A stretch of DNA of 64,000 nucleotides from Yamadazyma tenuis (taxonomy: Eukaryota; Ascomycota; Pichiomycetes; Serinales; Debaryomycetaceae): positions 620,001 to 684,000 of the forward strand of contig NC_089466.1 of assembly GCF_029203305.1 (NCBI RefSeq). Direction: 5' to 3'. Of the stretch, positions 17,933 to 26,474 are shown one piece after another (position 1 is the stretch's first letter; each line of letters begins with the position of its first letter). Made by a program: the position numbers and the translations under genes. The notes under the pieces were generated by a model. That model did not search any database, was not told the DNA's origin, and saw nothing but the letters and a program-made list of their open reading frames with translations.

Positions 17933-18002
17933 ACTCAGTTAAAGCAAGGTATATATTGTACACTATTAAAATCTGTATTTTTAATTTAAAGCAAATGCTC
18001 AA

Positions 18003-19787
18003 TTAGCTTTGGTTACTCTCTGAGTTGTCTATTGGTGTCGATTTTTCTTCGTTTTCGGAATCGTGGTCACTCTTTTGATTATTCTTGGGTTGGCCATTTT
18101 CAAGTTCATTTGTGTCATTATTTGGGGTGCTTTTAGCATCACCAGGTTCATTTTTGGTGTGAATATCCCCATCTTTTGGTAATTTCTTATTGCTAGTGAA
18201 AACAGAAGTGATAAGTAAAATACAAGACAGGGCAAGTGAAAGATAAAATATATTGTGAAGTGAATCCACATATGCATCAATAAGGCTGTTCTTAAGGCTT
18301 GTGGGAAACTGATCAACGATCAGTGGGTTGGCAACAATAGCATCAACACCCACGTTACTTAAAATGGTGTAGTCAGCCGAATGCCTTTGTAAGTTGTTGA
18401 GGATGTCTTTCATCTTACTTGTAGCAGATGTCTGCAATATTAATTGTCCAACAACTACTCCTATTACACCTCCAAGTGATTTGAAAAAGTTGTTCAAAGC
18501 AGTGACAATGATCATTGACCCGGGAATAGTGTTAGGGGCTGCCAACTGAGTGGACAATAGACTTGACTGGAATGATAATCCTGATGCTATGCCGTTTATC
18601 ACCAATATTCCAAAATGTTGCCCAAATGTGGTTCCTCTGCGGAGCAACAACAGCACACCACTACCAATTACGAAACAAACTCCACAAAAGACGAGTACCA
18701 ACTTTATTTGTCTGGTGATCCGAAGAAAGATTCCGTTAGATATTGAAACGATTGGAACCGTAATAATCATTGGTAGCATATCAATACCCGATTGCCATGC
18801 ATTAGCTCCTTGGACTACCTGGAAATAGATGGAAAAGTAAACAATACTTATCATGAACTGAATAAAAGCAAAACATCCACAGAAACACGCCGTCATCACA
18901 TATGGGCTTGTGGCAGCTTCCTTCATAATAATAGGGATCTTGGAGTATTTGAAGTTATAGACGCAGAAGGCAATCACCAACAAACCTCCCAAAATAAAAC
19001 ACAGTATGACGGCAGCTGATTTCCAAGCAAAGTCATTACCTCCAAAAGTCAACCCAAGTAACACCAAGACCAATCCACTTGCCATGAGAAAGTTTCCAAG
19101 GAAATCTATTTTAGCTAATTTTGTTTTCAAGTCACCTTCAGGTTTTGGAGGCTTGAACGAAATCATTAAAAACACAAACCCAATGCCGGAGATGGGTAAG
19201 TTTATCCAAAAACACCATCTCCAGGTAACATGTGTTGTGAAGGACCCGCCAATGAATGGCCCTAAAGCCGATGCCACAGAAAAGGTGATGCCGATCAAAG
19301 TCATTGAAAGCGATCTTTTAGATGCTGGGACCACCTCGCTCAAAATCACCATAGTCATGGCTTGAATAGCGCTTCCACCAAGCCCTTGAATGACACGTGC
19401 TCCGATCAACATATCCATACTTTTGGACAAGGCTGCTATCAAGGAACCGATGAAAAAAAAGAACAAGCCAAAAAGCATCGTTTTCTTTCTACCAAAGGCG
19501 ATGGATATTTTCCCCCAACTTAGTGCAAGGCAGGCCATAGGAAGCATGTATCCAGAGGTAAGCCAACCCACTTTGTTGAAGTCTCCGAACTCATCTCCCA
19601 CAGTAGATAAAATTGTAGACACAATTGTCTGGTCTAAAGCTGATGCGAACAATGCGAGCACAACGCTTAGCAATGTTAATGATAACTTGAAACCAGTCAA
19701 GTATTGGTCAGATACGAGGGTACCATCACCGGCATTACTCTCGTAGAACTTACCATCCTTGGAATTTGTCTTTTCTAACTCTGGCAT
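18003..19787 (-). CDS. DHA2-family (14-spanner) MFS multidrug/H+ antiporter
   Basis: The 594-residue product has the DHA2 arrangement of about 14 membrane segments between residues 30 and 520. LDQTIVSTILSTVGDEFG in TM1 is the family signature. WGKISIAFGRKK is motif A, RVIQGLGGSAIQA is motif B, and ASALGPFIGG is the antiporter motif C. A hydrophilic Asn/Glu/Ser/Lys-rich tail of about 60 residues follows TM14. Relatives in yeasts include Sge1/Azr1 and the Vba vacuolar basic amino-acid transporters; substrate and membrane cannot be told from sequence. A 187-bp gap separates it from GPR1, which is upstream on the same strand. Confidence 0.88.
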   Translation of the reverse strand: MPELEKTNSKDGKFYESNAGDGTLVSDQYLTGFKLSLTLLSVVLALFASALDQTIVSTILSTVGDEFGDFNKVGWLTSGYMLPMACLALSWGKISIAFGRKKTMLFGLFFFFIGSLIAALSKSMDMLIGARVIQGLGGSAIQAMTMVILSEVVPASKRSLSMTLIGITFSVASALGPFIGGSFTTHVTWRWCFWINLPISGIGFVFLMISFKPPKPEGDLKTKLAKIDFLGNFLMASGLVLVLLGLTFGGNDFAWKSAAVILCFILGGLLVIAFCVYNFKYSKIPIIMKEAATSPYVMTACFCGCFAFIQFMISIVYFSIYFQVVQGANAWQSGIDMLPMIITVPIVSISNGIFLRITRQIKLVLVFCGVCFVIGSGVLLLLRRGTTFGQHFGILVINGIASGLSFQSSLLSTQLAAPNTIPGSMIIVTALNNFFKSLGGVIGVVVGQLILQTSATSKMKDILNNLQRHSADYTILSNVGVDAIVANPLIVDQFPTSLKNSLIDAYVDSLHNIFYLSLALSCILLITSVFTSNKKLPKDGDIHTKNEPGDAKSTPNNDTNELENGQPKNNQKSDHDSENEEKSTPIDNSESNQS

Positions 19788-19974
19788 TTTTTAGACAACT
19801 TCAAGGGTATGACTAATGTTCTGGAAAACCAATAGTATGTTGTGCGGATCGATATGTCACTGACAATAAAACCGATACTTTGAGTTATATTAATATTAGG
19901 TGTGTAGAATAGCTATTAAAATAAGTTAAAACATTAAGAATTGAACATTAGTGATGACAACAAGTACTCCTTGT

Positions 19975-22356
19975 TCATGTAGGTGGGCCTTTTTTTAAAA
20001 ATTCTAAAAAGTCCATCTCATCGCCCTCATCGGACACAGTACTACTGGTTCTGTTGGTATCAAGAGTTCCTTTTGAGAGTTTTTTGGGAGGAGTGGAACT
20101 GCCGGAGTTTCCTCTTTTAGAGCTAGCTATTGTTTTACCTGAATTGTAGCTGTTCCGGCTCGTTTTTGAATAACTTGGGGAGTTTTTGGTGTGAGTGGGG
20201 GTATTTGATACTGGTGTTCCAATAAAGGCATCATAGGCTTTACCTTCTATGATAACAGGCTCATTAGGATCCACCACAGAGTGTTGTCTTCCCCTAACTG
20301 AACGACCACTCTGAGAAATAATGCTGTTTTTACGATCATTCAGGGTATGACTGAAGGAAGCGACATGAGGACTTAAGTTTGAACCTGCTCTGGCCTCAGA
20401 ATTTGCTTGGGTATTTGATAAACTGACATTGGAGCCTTTATTGAAGTTCAACGAAAAGTTTTCAAGAGTAGATCTGAATTCATCTTCTCCCATTTTGCCC
20501 TGTAAGACATTAGAGTAATCATGAATCATGTTCTCACCGAAGACTTTCTCATCAGATTGAGTTTCGACTTCTTTGCTCCCGTTGACTGAAGCAGAAATCT
20601 CCTTGGCTCTTCTGCTTATAAGCTTCTTTTGAAGAGTTGCGAGATTCGCCTCGGTTGGTAGCTGGAATAATGGTAAGTTGATATCATTCAAAACTCTTCT
20701 CCAAGTCTTGAATCTATTGAGGTCAACGCCCAAATTGAAGCTAAGAGAGTTGTTTGAACCACCTCCACCATACTCTGTGGATGTTGACAACGCCCGTCCC
20801 CGGTGAAAAGCAGGTCCTGTTGATACAGAAGAATACAAAGAATGACTTCGCTGAGAGTATCTTTTTGATAGCACTGCTTCCATTTTATCGGCATGGTCTT
20901 TTTCAAACTTTTTCATCACAGTATACTTCCATGGTTGTTCTCTATAGAAGAAGACAAATGAATCGACTGTTCCGTTGAATGGCTGCATAAATGCACCCAT
21001 ACAATTGATCCAGTAAATAGGACCGTGTTCCCTCTCATAGTTGACTTGAGTAATATACAAAATGAAAGGAAATAACCAGATGAAAACATATGCCATTGGA
21101 TAGATGAAAATGGACTTCATCTGTTTCTTAATAATTTTCTGTCTTTTATTGAAGTTTCTCAAGTTCTCCATCTGGATATCATCATTACGAGCATTGAAGC
21201 TATTGGAATGACGACCATCTTCACCACCAGAAGGAATGTTACCCGAATGACGGGTTTGAGTGGCTTCTACTTCATCAGCGTCCAGATCATCATCAGAAGA
21301 CAAATCATCGATATCCACTTCGGTTATATTTTCCAGGGCAGGGGATGTATTACCACCAACGGTCCTTTCATCTTCATCAGTATCAGACCTACTTTGAGCC
21401 CCTTGATGAGTATGACTTCCTCCTGAGTGTCGATGATCAGTGGCTCTGGATGGGGCTCTAGAAAGCTCATCATTCTGAGCATCTGGTAACACTAACTTAG
21501 GTACCAATTGATCTTTGATAGACCCCAAAAAGTATTTCAAAGCGGAGAAAAATGAAGGCTCTTCGCTAGCAAGATCTCTCCGGGGAAGCTTTGTAAATAC
21601 ACCCCCCAATACCCGATATTCCTTAATGACATGGTAATAAATTAAAGAATAGCAGATGAAGATCACTGTCACAATAACAAACCGGGGAACCCAACTCAAT
21701 ACCATTCTGTACCAAACGGGAGTTTGCGGAAGATAACACCAGCAAACAAAGGATGAATAGCCTTTTCCATTGATGAAAGCCAAACTAGCCAATATAAGGG
21801 GAATTAAAAATGAAGTTCCGTAAATATAGTGTCTGTAAACAAACAAACCACCTTCAGTTCTACGGCTATGTCCCACTTTGACGTTCAACGAGGGCCGGAA
21901 GATCAATAAGTAGGTGTGAATGGCAAAGGTCAAAATGGCAAAATCGGCCCCTTCGATGGCGGTAGCCGTGAAGAATCCCACAATATGACAAAATTTGGCA
22001 TTGAAATAGGCAAGATAGTGTGTTAGCACTCTGCTAGGATACAATAGTAAGATGATAGCCTTAAGGAGATCGAAGAAAAGGAGAAAAAAGATTAACTGAT
22101 GTCGAAACACCAATCTTCTGGGATCGATTGCAAAAAAAAAGTAAATGGACGCCACACAGAACACTATGGAGGTGCTCGAGGATGCAATAGCTAGGATTCG
22201 CTGCACGTATGTTTCATGGCTTGTGAACTCCTGAACCTGATTTATTTCATTGGCTCTGATGAATACGTCCATCACAGACGATTCCACTGGATTTGTTAGC
22301 ACTGATAGTACCATTAACCAGGCAACGATACCCCACATGGTGTTGGTCCGACTCAT
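19975..22356 (-). CDS. GPR1: Gpr1-type G-protein-coupled nutrient receptor
   Basis: The 793-residue product is a plasma-membrane GPCR of the fungal Gpr1 family, which signals through Gpa2 to cAMP-PKA in response to glucose and, in Candida, methionine. A signal-like N-terminus is followed by TM1 (about 52-75), TM2-TM5 up to about residue 245, a very long polar third intracellular loop (about 250-410, Ser/Asp rich, with a DDLSSDDDLDADEVEAT acidic run) and TM6-TM7 (about 420-475). A long Ser/Asn-rich cytosolic tail closes the protein, with the Gpr1-specific C-terminal block (about 565-590, FKTWRRVLNDINLPLFQLPTE). C. albicans Gpr1 is of similar length. An 881-bp interval lies upstream. Confidence 0.93.
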   Translation of the reverse strand: MSRTNTMWGIVAWLMVLSVLTNPVESSVMDVFIRANEINQVQEFTSHETYVQRILAIASSSTSIVFCVASIYFFFAIDPRRLVFRHQLIFFLLFFDLLKAIILLLYPSRVLTHYLAYFNAKFCHIVGFFTATAIEGADFAILTFAIHTYLLIFRPSLNVKVGHSRRTEGGLFVYRHYIYGTSFLIPLILASLAFINGKGYSSFVCWCYLPQTPVWYRMVLSWVPRFVIVTVIFICYSLIYYHVIKEYRVLGGVFTKLPRRDLASEEPSFFSALKYFLGSIKDQLVPKLVLPDAQNDELSRAPSRATDHRHSGGSHTHQGAQSRSDTDEDERTVGGNTSPALENITEVDIDDLSSDDDLDADEVEATQTRHSGNIPSGGEDGRHSNSFNARNDDIQMENLRNFNKRQKIIKKQMKSIFIYPMAYVFIWLFPFILYITQVNYEREHGPIYWINCMGAFMQPFNGTVDSFVFFYREQPWKYTVMKKFEKDHADKMEAVLSKRYSQRSHSLYSSVSTGPAFHRGRALSTSTEYGGGGSNNSLSFNLGVDLNRFKTWRRVLNDINLPLFQLPTEANLATLQKKLISRRAKEISASVNGSKEVETQSDEKVFGENMIHDYSNVLQGKMGEDEFRSTLENFSLNFNKGSNVSLSNTQANSEARAGSNLSPHVASFSHTLNDRKNSIISQSGRSVRGRQHSVVDPNEPVIIEGKAYDAFIGTPVSNTPTHTKNSPSYSKTSRNSYNSGKTIASSKRGNSGSSTPPKKLSKGTLDTNRTSSTVSDEGDEMDFLEFLKKGPPT

Positions 22357-23237
22357 GACTTGGGTTGTGTTTGTTGACAGGAGAGAAACACGCTAGGCAA
22401 AAGCGCCGTTCTATAGTGGGAATATATTCGATTGATGACCAGCAAAAAGGACCACTTAGAAAGATTCGATAAGGCCTTGCAAATGGATATTTTGGAAGTA
22501 AGACAAAATAGCAAAGGTGAATGACTAAGGATATATGCGTCTTATGGCACGGGTCAATTCAAAGGATGTCGTTTCAGAACTCTCGTTTTGCTATGGAGGA
22601 TGACGAGAATACCTTGGAAATAATAATTTTGAGGCTAGTTTATTCGGTGCTCGCCAGCTTTTTTGAGGCTTCGTGGATAGTCTATTTTTACTAAATCTCA
22701 GATTGGCTCGAGAGGGTGACAAGCAGATCTCGCCTCGGTACCAGTTCCGTGTCAGTTGTATGGAGAAATATAAAGCGTTACTACAATAATCGATGTCCCA
22801 TGTTTTGAAAAATGCCTTGTTGGACCTTGTTGAGCCTTCTTGGCAGTGTGTAAATTCACCCAACAGGGAGAAGATTTTATAGGTGCGCGGAGGTGCAGGC
22901 CGGGGGCAGAATCCAACAGATGCGATCGCTACTTGGGAAGAAACGAGAAACACATCAGCAGTGTGGTTTACCGAGTGGGTGACACGTAGTTTACTGATAT
23001 TACAAGCTACAATTTGTTAGTAACATTGAGTATACTTCATGGCTTTTGTCAAGATGGGGATGCAAGCAAGATTCAGGTAAAGAACTCTGGCCATCTTATG
23101 CGGCTCTCAACAATAGAAATGACCACTGGTTTAGCATAGTATGTGTTTTTGTTTACCCTTCTACGTTGACATAGAATGTTCTTTCGTTTGAGCTTAAAAA
23201 ATAATATCATAATATAATTATAAACCAATCCATGACT
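22357..23237. other. Intergenic, GPR1 upstream region with possible gene remnants
   Basis: These 881 bp separate GPR1 (start at 22356) from the TAF12 stop and should carry the GPR1 promoter. On the plus strand three short open stretches in different frames read protein-like: ATG 22435-stop 22524, ATG 22566-stop 22694 and ATG 22793-stop 22882. They may be remnants or an intron-split small gene. No known family is recognised. Confidence 0.4.
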
Positions 23238-24860
23238 TTACCCGGAAATATCGTTAACAGATTTGGAGATCTCAACCCCACTAACCTTTTGTTGATATGT
23301 TGGGGTGGGTTGCCATCTTCTAGTAGATTTGATTTCGTCCATTGAATATCCGGGGATACGAATGTTCCAATTTTTCTCTAAATGTAATTGCACATCTCTC
23401 ACGTCAATGCTCTCCACTTTACGGTGTTTTGCCAATCTGCATGCAAATCCGGTGACTGAGTTGATAAACTCATCTGCCAAATCCAATAACAATTCTTCAA
23501 CATCCCCATCAATAACAGTTTTACCATCGCCTTGGTCTGCTCCAATTGTTTGTACCAATTCGTTCAACTTCCGTTTAGTTAATACTCTTCCTCCATTATC
23601 GGGGATTTGGGCATTTCCGCTTTGATTCAACTCATAAGTGGGGATTTTGACTATGGCAGGAGTCCCTAAAATTTGTCCAAACCCATTAGCGACACCTCCA
23701 CTTAAAGTGGGTCTAGAAATGTTATTTGGCTTCATGGTTACCGGTTGAGGAGGCCTTACGTTTATGCTACTTGATATGGGTAATGAAGGAGCACTTTGTT
23801 TGGTTATACCTTGTAAGTTAAGGTTCGAGTTTATTCTGGCTGGAGAAGCTGAACTGGACTGTGGTTGCGATTGGGGGACTGGTGATGTTGACTTACCCAT
23901 TTGAGGCTTCTTATCACCCGAGGCTTGGACATGTGAGGCCTGATTCTGCACCACTTGCTGGGGTAAACTTATAGGAGGAGTTTGTGATAGTGGCAACCCT
24001 TGTCCTTGTGCCGTCGAAGGAGTTGAAACAGATCCTTGCAGCGATACCATTTGCTGGCCTACCTGGTTGAAATTTTGAGAAGCAGTTGATTGTTGATTTT
24101 GACCCATTTGCAGACCTTGGGATTGTCCCTGGGCCCTGGCTCTTTCCATCAATTGAGTCCTCATGTACAAGGCAAACTTTTGGTACTTGCTATATTTACT
24201 CTTCAATTCAGTGATTGAAGATTCCACTTGAGATATTTGCTCAGGAAGCGTATAGTTCTTCTTTGAGTTCTCCAATTGGTGGATTTTCCGTTCAAACTCT
24301 TCTAATCTGAGCTTCACTTCACTGAAGTTTTTCTCTGTAATTGTATTTGCTGGTAAAGATGGAGTACCCGAGTTGGCTCTTTGGTTATCAGAGGTAGTCG
24401 TATTCATTCCCATCTGTTGAGCCTGGGGAGCCGTTTGAGGACGGGGTTGTTGTTGTTGTTGAAAATTGGAGTTTCCCACCGATTGTAGATTTCCTTGCAT
24501 GCCAAGTTGATTGCCTCTTGATAAACCGGCCATTTGTTGGGTTTGAGACATTGACTGTTGTTGTTGAAGTCCCTGATTTCCTTGGCCCTGAACCTGAGGT
24601 TGACCGGTTATCCCAGCAGCACGCTGCTGGGCCATCTTAGCCTTCTGCTGGGCCTGATAATCCAATAAAATTTGTTTGATACTTTCAGCTTTAACAGAGT
24701 GATGTTGTGCTCTTGCAGTATCATTACCAGCAGCCTTGGCCAAAGCAACCTCCTGTTTCAACGCCTGGAGAAGCTGAGTAACTTGTGAAGGTTGTATATT
24801 GATGGCCCTTGATTGTCCTCGGGCTTGATTATTAGTTTGATTGAGGTTTGGAGTAGACAT
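23238..24860 (-). CDS. TAF12: TFIID/SAGA subunit Taf12
   Basis: The 540-residue product carries the H2B-like histone fold of Taf12 at about residues 425-500: RVLTKRKLNELVQTIG, DVEELLLDLADEFINSVTGFACRLAKHR, then VESIDVRDVQLHLEKNWNIRIPGY. Taf12 pairs with Taf4 in TFIID and with Ada1 in SAGA. The N-terminal 170 residues are Gln-rich with Q runs (QGLQQQQSMSQTQQ), a short helical conserved region lies at about 175-235, and the rest is Ser/Pro/Gln low complexity. S. cerevisiae Taf12 is 539 residues. Candida species have a second paralogue, TAF12L. Which of the two this is cannot be decided here. Confidence 0.93.
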   Translation of the reverse strand: MSTPNLNQTNNQARGQSRAINIQPSQVTQLLQALKQEVALAKAAGNDTARAQHHSVKAESIKQILLDYQAQQKAKMAQQRAAGITGQPQVQGQGNQGLQQQQSMSQTQQMAGLSRGNQLGMQGNLQSVGNSNFQQQQQPRPQTAPQAQQMGMNTTTSDNQRANSGTPSLPANTITEKNFSEVKLRLEEFERKIHQLENSKKNYTLPEQISQVESSITELKSKYSKYQKFALYMRTQLMERARAQGQSQGLQMGQNQQSTASQNFNQVGQQMVSLQGSVSTPSTAQGQGLPLSQTPPISLPQQVVQNQASHVQASGDKKPQMGKSTSPVPQSQPQSSSASPARINSNLNLQGITKQSAPSLPISSSINVRPPQPVTMKPNNISRPTLSGGVANGFGQILGTPAIVKIPTYELNQSGNAQIPDNGGRVLTKRKLNELVQTIGADQGDGKTVIDGDVEELLLDLADEFINSVTGFACRLAKHRKVESIDVRDVQLHLEKNWNIRIPGYSMDEIKSTRRWQPTPTYQQKVSGVEISKSVNDISG

Positions 24861-25251
24861 AATTACTGTGAGGTATAAGTTTTGTTAGAGTTTTGGAAGG
24901 AAGAGGACCGCGAGAATAACGGTGGACACACGCACCAATAACCACAAATTGTGTGCTTCGAGGCCTTGTACAATAATGTAATGTATTTATAGAAGGAAAT
25001 GGACGACAAGGTAGTCTTAGGAGACGTATATATTGTGGTGAGAGTTGAGGATCTATTACAGTGATTCAATTAGTTAGAATAAAATTGTCTAGCTAAAAAA
25101 ACATGCGTGAGTTTAATGTCCATTAGATATTTATTTGCAGCAATTACATGAGTGCTATATTAGAAGAGTTACTATTACTTTTGTGAAATTATTACAAACA
25201 ATTACAAACAACTTGGGAATACTTTTGGATTACGTTCTAGTCATTATATAC
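24861..25251. other. Intergenic, TAF12 promoter
   Basis: This 391-bp region lies between the TAF12 start and the end of the GPI-protein gene, both on the minus strand. It contains AT-rich tracts and a TATATA run near 25027. Apparent short ORFs have no support. Confidence 0.5.
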
Positions 25252-25848
25252 CTAAAACAACAAAGCAGCAGCAGCAGCAAAGCCGGCAACACCAACAGCA
25301 GCTTTACCAGCACCACCATCGTAAGTAGTAGTGATAGATGGAGCAGCAGAAGCCTCTGGAGCAGCAGAAGACTCTGGAGCAGCAGAAGACTCTGGAGCAG
25401 CAGAAGACTCTGGAGCAGCAGAAGAAGCTGGAGCAGCAGAACTGGCATCACTTGATTCTCCCACAAGTAAGGTCACTTGGGTTTGTGTTTCGCCTTCAGA
25501 GCAAACAACACCAGATAAGTAGTTAATTCCATCAGATGCACACACGTAAAAGTTTGGCTGGTTAACACCACTTCTCAAACGGTTTCCATCTTCGATACCC
25601 CAGTCTCGGGAAGCTTCACTTTGAGAACCCACAACCAAACCTGTTGGAGTGGACGCAACATATTGGTCTCCTTGAGAAAGGTATCCAGAAGGCTCAGCCA
25701 AAAGCCACTCATTGTTACCGTCACCAACAGCAAGCCTGTTGTTGATGATCACCACGTTACCAGAAATGCCATTGGATGAAGTAATACTAATGGTTTGGTC
25801 GGCAATGACCAAAGAAGCGAGTGTTAATAATAAAGTGAACTTGAACAT
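25252..25848 (-). CDS. GPI-anchored cell-wall protein with SSAAPE repeats
   Basis: The 198-residue product starts with a signal peptide (MFKFTLLLTLASLVIA). A compact domain of about 110 residues with two late cysteines (FYVCASDGINYLSGVVCSEG) follows; this pattern resembles the Cwp1/Pir-type wall module. A Ser/Ala/Pro/Glu repeat region (six SSAAPx copies, about residues 138-172) comes next, then the GPI signal: small residues (DGGAGKAA) and a terminal hydrophobic run VGVAGFAAAAALLF. I moved the start to the ATG at 25848 because the frame upstream adds 25 residues ahead of a perfect signal peptide. A TATAAGAA box lies 48-55 bp upstream. The precise wall-protein family is uncertain. Confidence 0.85.
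   Translation of the reverse strand: MFKFTLLLTLASLVIADQTISITSSNGISGNVVIINNRLAVGDGNNEWLLAEPSGYLSQGDQYVASTPTGLVVGSQSEASRDWGIEDGNRLRSGVNQPNFYVCASDGINYLSGVVCSEGETQTQVTLLVGESSDASSAAPASSAAPESSAAPESSAAPESSAAPEASAAPSITTTYDGGAGKAAVGVAGFAAAAALLF
25341..25440 (-). repeat. 18-bp tandem repeats encoding SSAAPE hexapeptides
   Basis: About five and a half 18-bp units with near-identical sequence encode SSAAPE/SSAAPA/ASAAPS within the wall-protein gene. The codons GCT-GCT-CCA are repeated almost exactly. Such coding minisatellites commonly vary in copy number between strains. Confidence 0.85.
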
Positions 25849-26474
25849 GATTGAATGTTTATGAAAAAAGCTCTCCAAGAGGAGGAAATTTAGGGTTCTT
25901 ATAGAAAATCTTGGACCCAACATGGAAGTGAAGTGGCCAATTGCATTAATATTATGATACCTTTCTCGAGAATATGCTTGGCATTATCATGCCACTTAAA
26001 CGGTGTGAAAAAAGCGCAAACCAGCAATGAGCCCCACGTCAAGTGGAGAAGGTACCAAAATTAACCTATAAGGTACATGTGGCGGTTGAGCTGGCTAGGT
26101 GGTTTCCCATTAGGATGTCTATCATCCAGCTCAAAGCTCAAGCTTAAGGCTGTATGGTATAGAGTGGTAGAGCTACTTAGGACGTGGTAATCGGTGTAGA
26201 GAACGGTGTACTAACCATTATAACATAGCTTGTGCGTCCGATGGTAGTGGTACGTCATGCGCACTATTTTTAGGACCTGCGGGTATTACGGTTTTGTAAC
26301 TGAAGTTTCTGCAAACGTAACCACAATAAACTGACACGAACGGGAATTTTTCCACAGGGATCGGATAACTCTAAATCATTTATGGACCACGCGGAATTTG
26401 TCTTTGCTACAACTATTAGTGTTTACTTTTCTATTCAACTATATCAACAAGACAACTTTGGTGACGTGGACGCA
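25849..26474. other. Intergenic, wall-protein gene upstream region
   Basis: This 626-bp region lies upstream of the wall-protein gene and downstream of the permease. It includes the TATA box above and a TACTAAC sequence at 26209-26215, which resembles a branch point, with GTATGG 57 bp before it and AG 13 bp after it. No convincing coding exon flanks it. Confidence 0.45.
25896..25903 (-). promoter_or_regulatory. TATA box of the GPI wall-protein gene
   Basis: TATAAGAA on the minus strand lies 48 bp upstream of the chosen ATG at 25848. This is the expected arrangement for a highly expressed wall-protein gene and supports that start. Confidence 0.5.
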
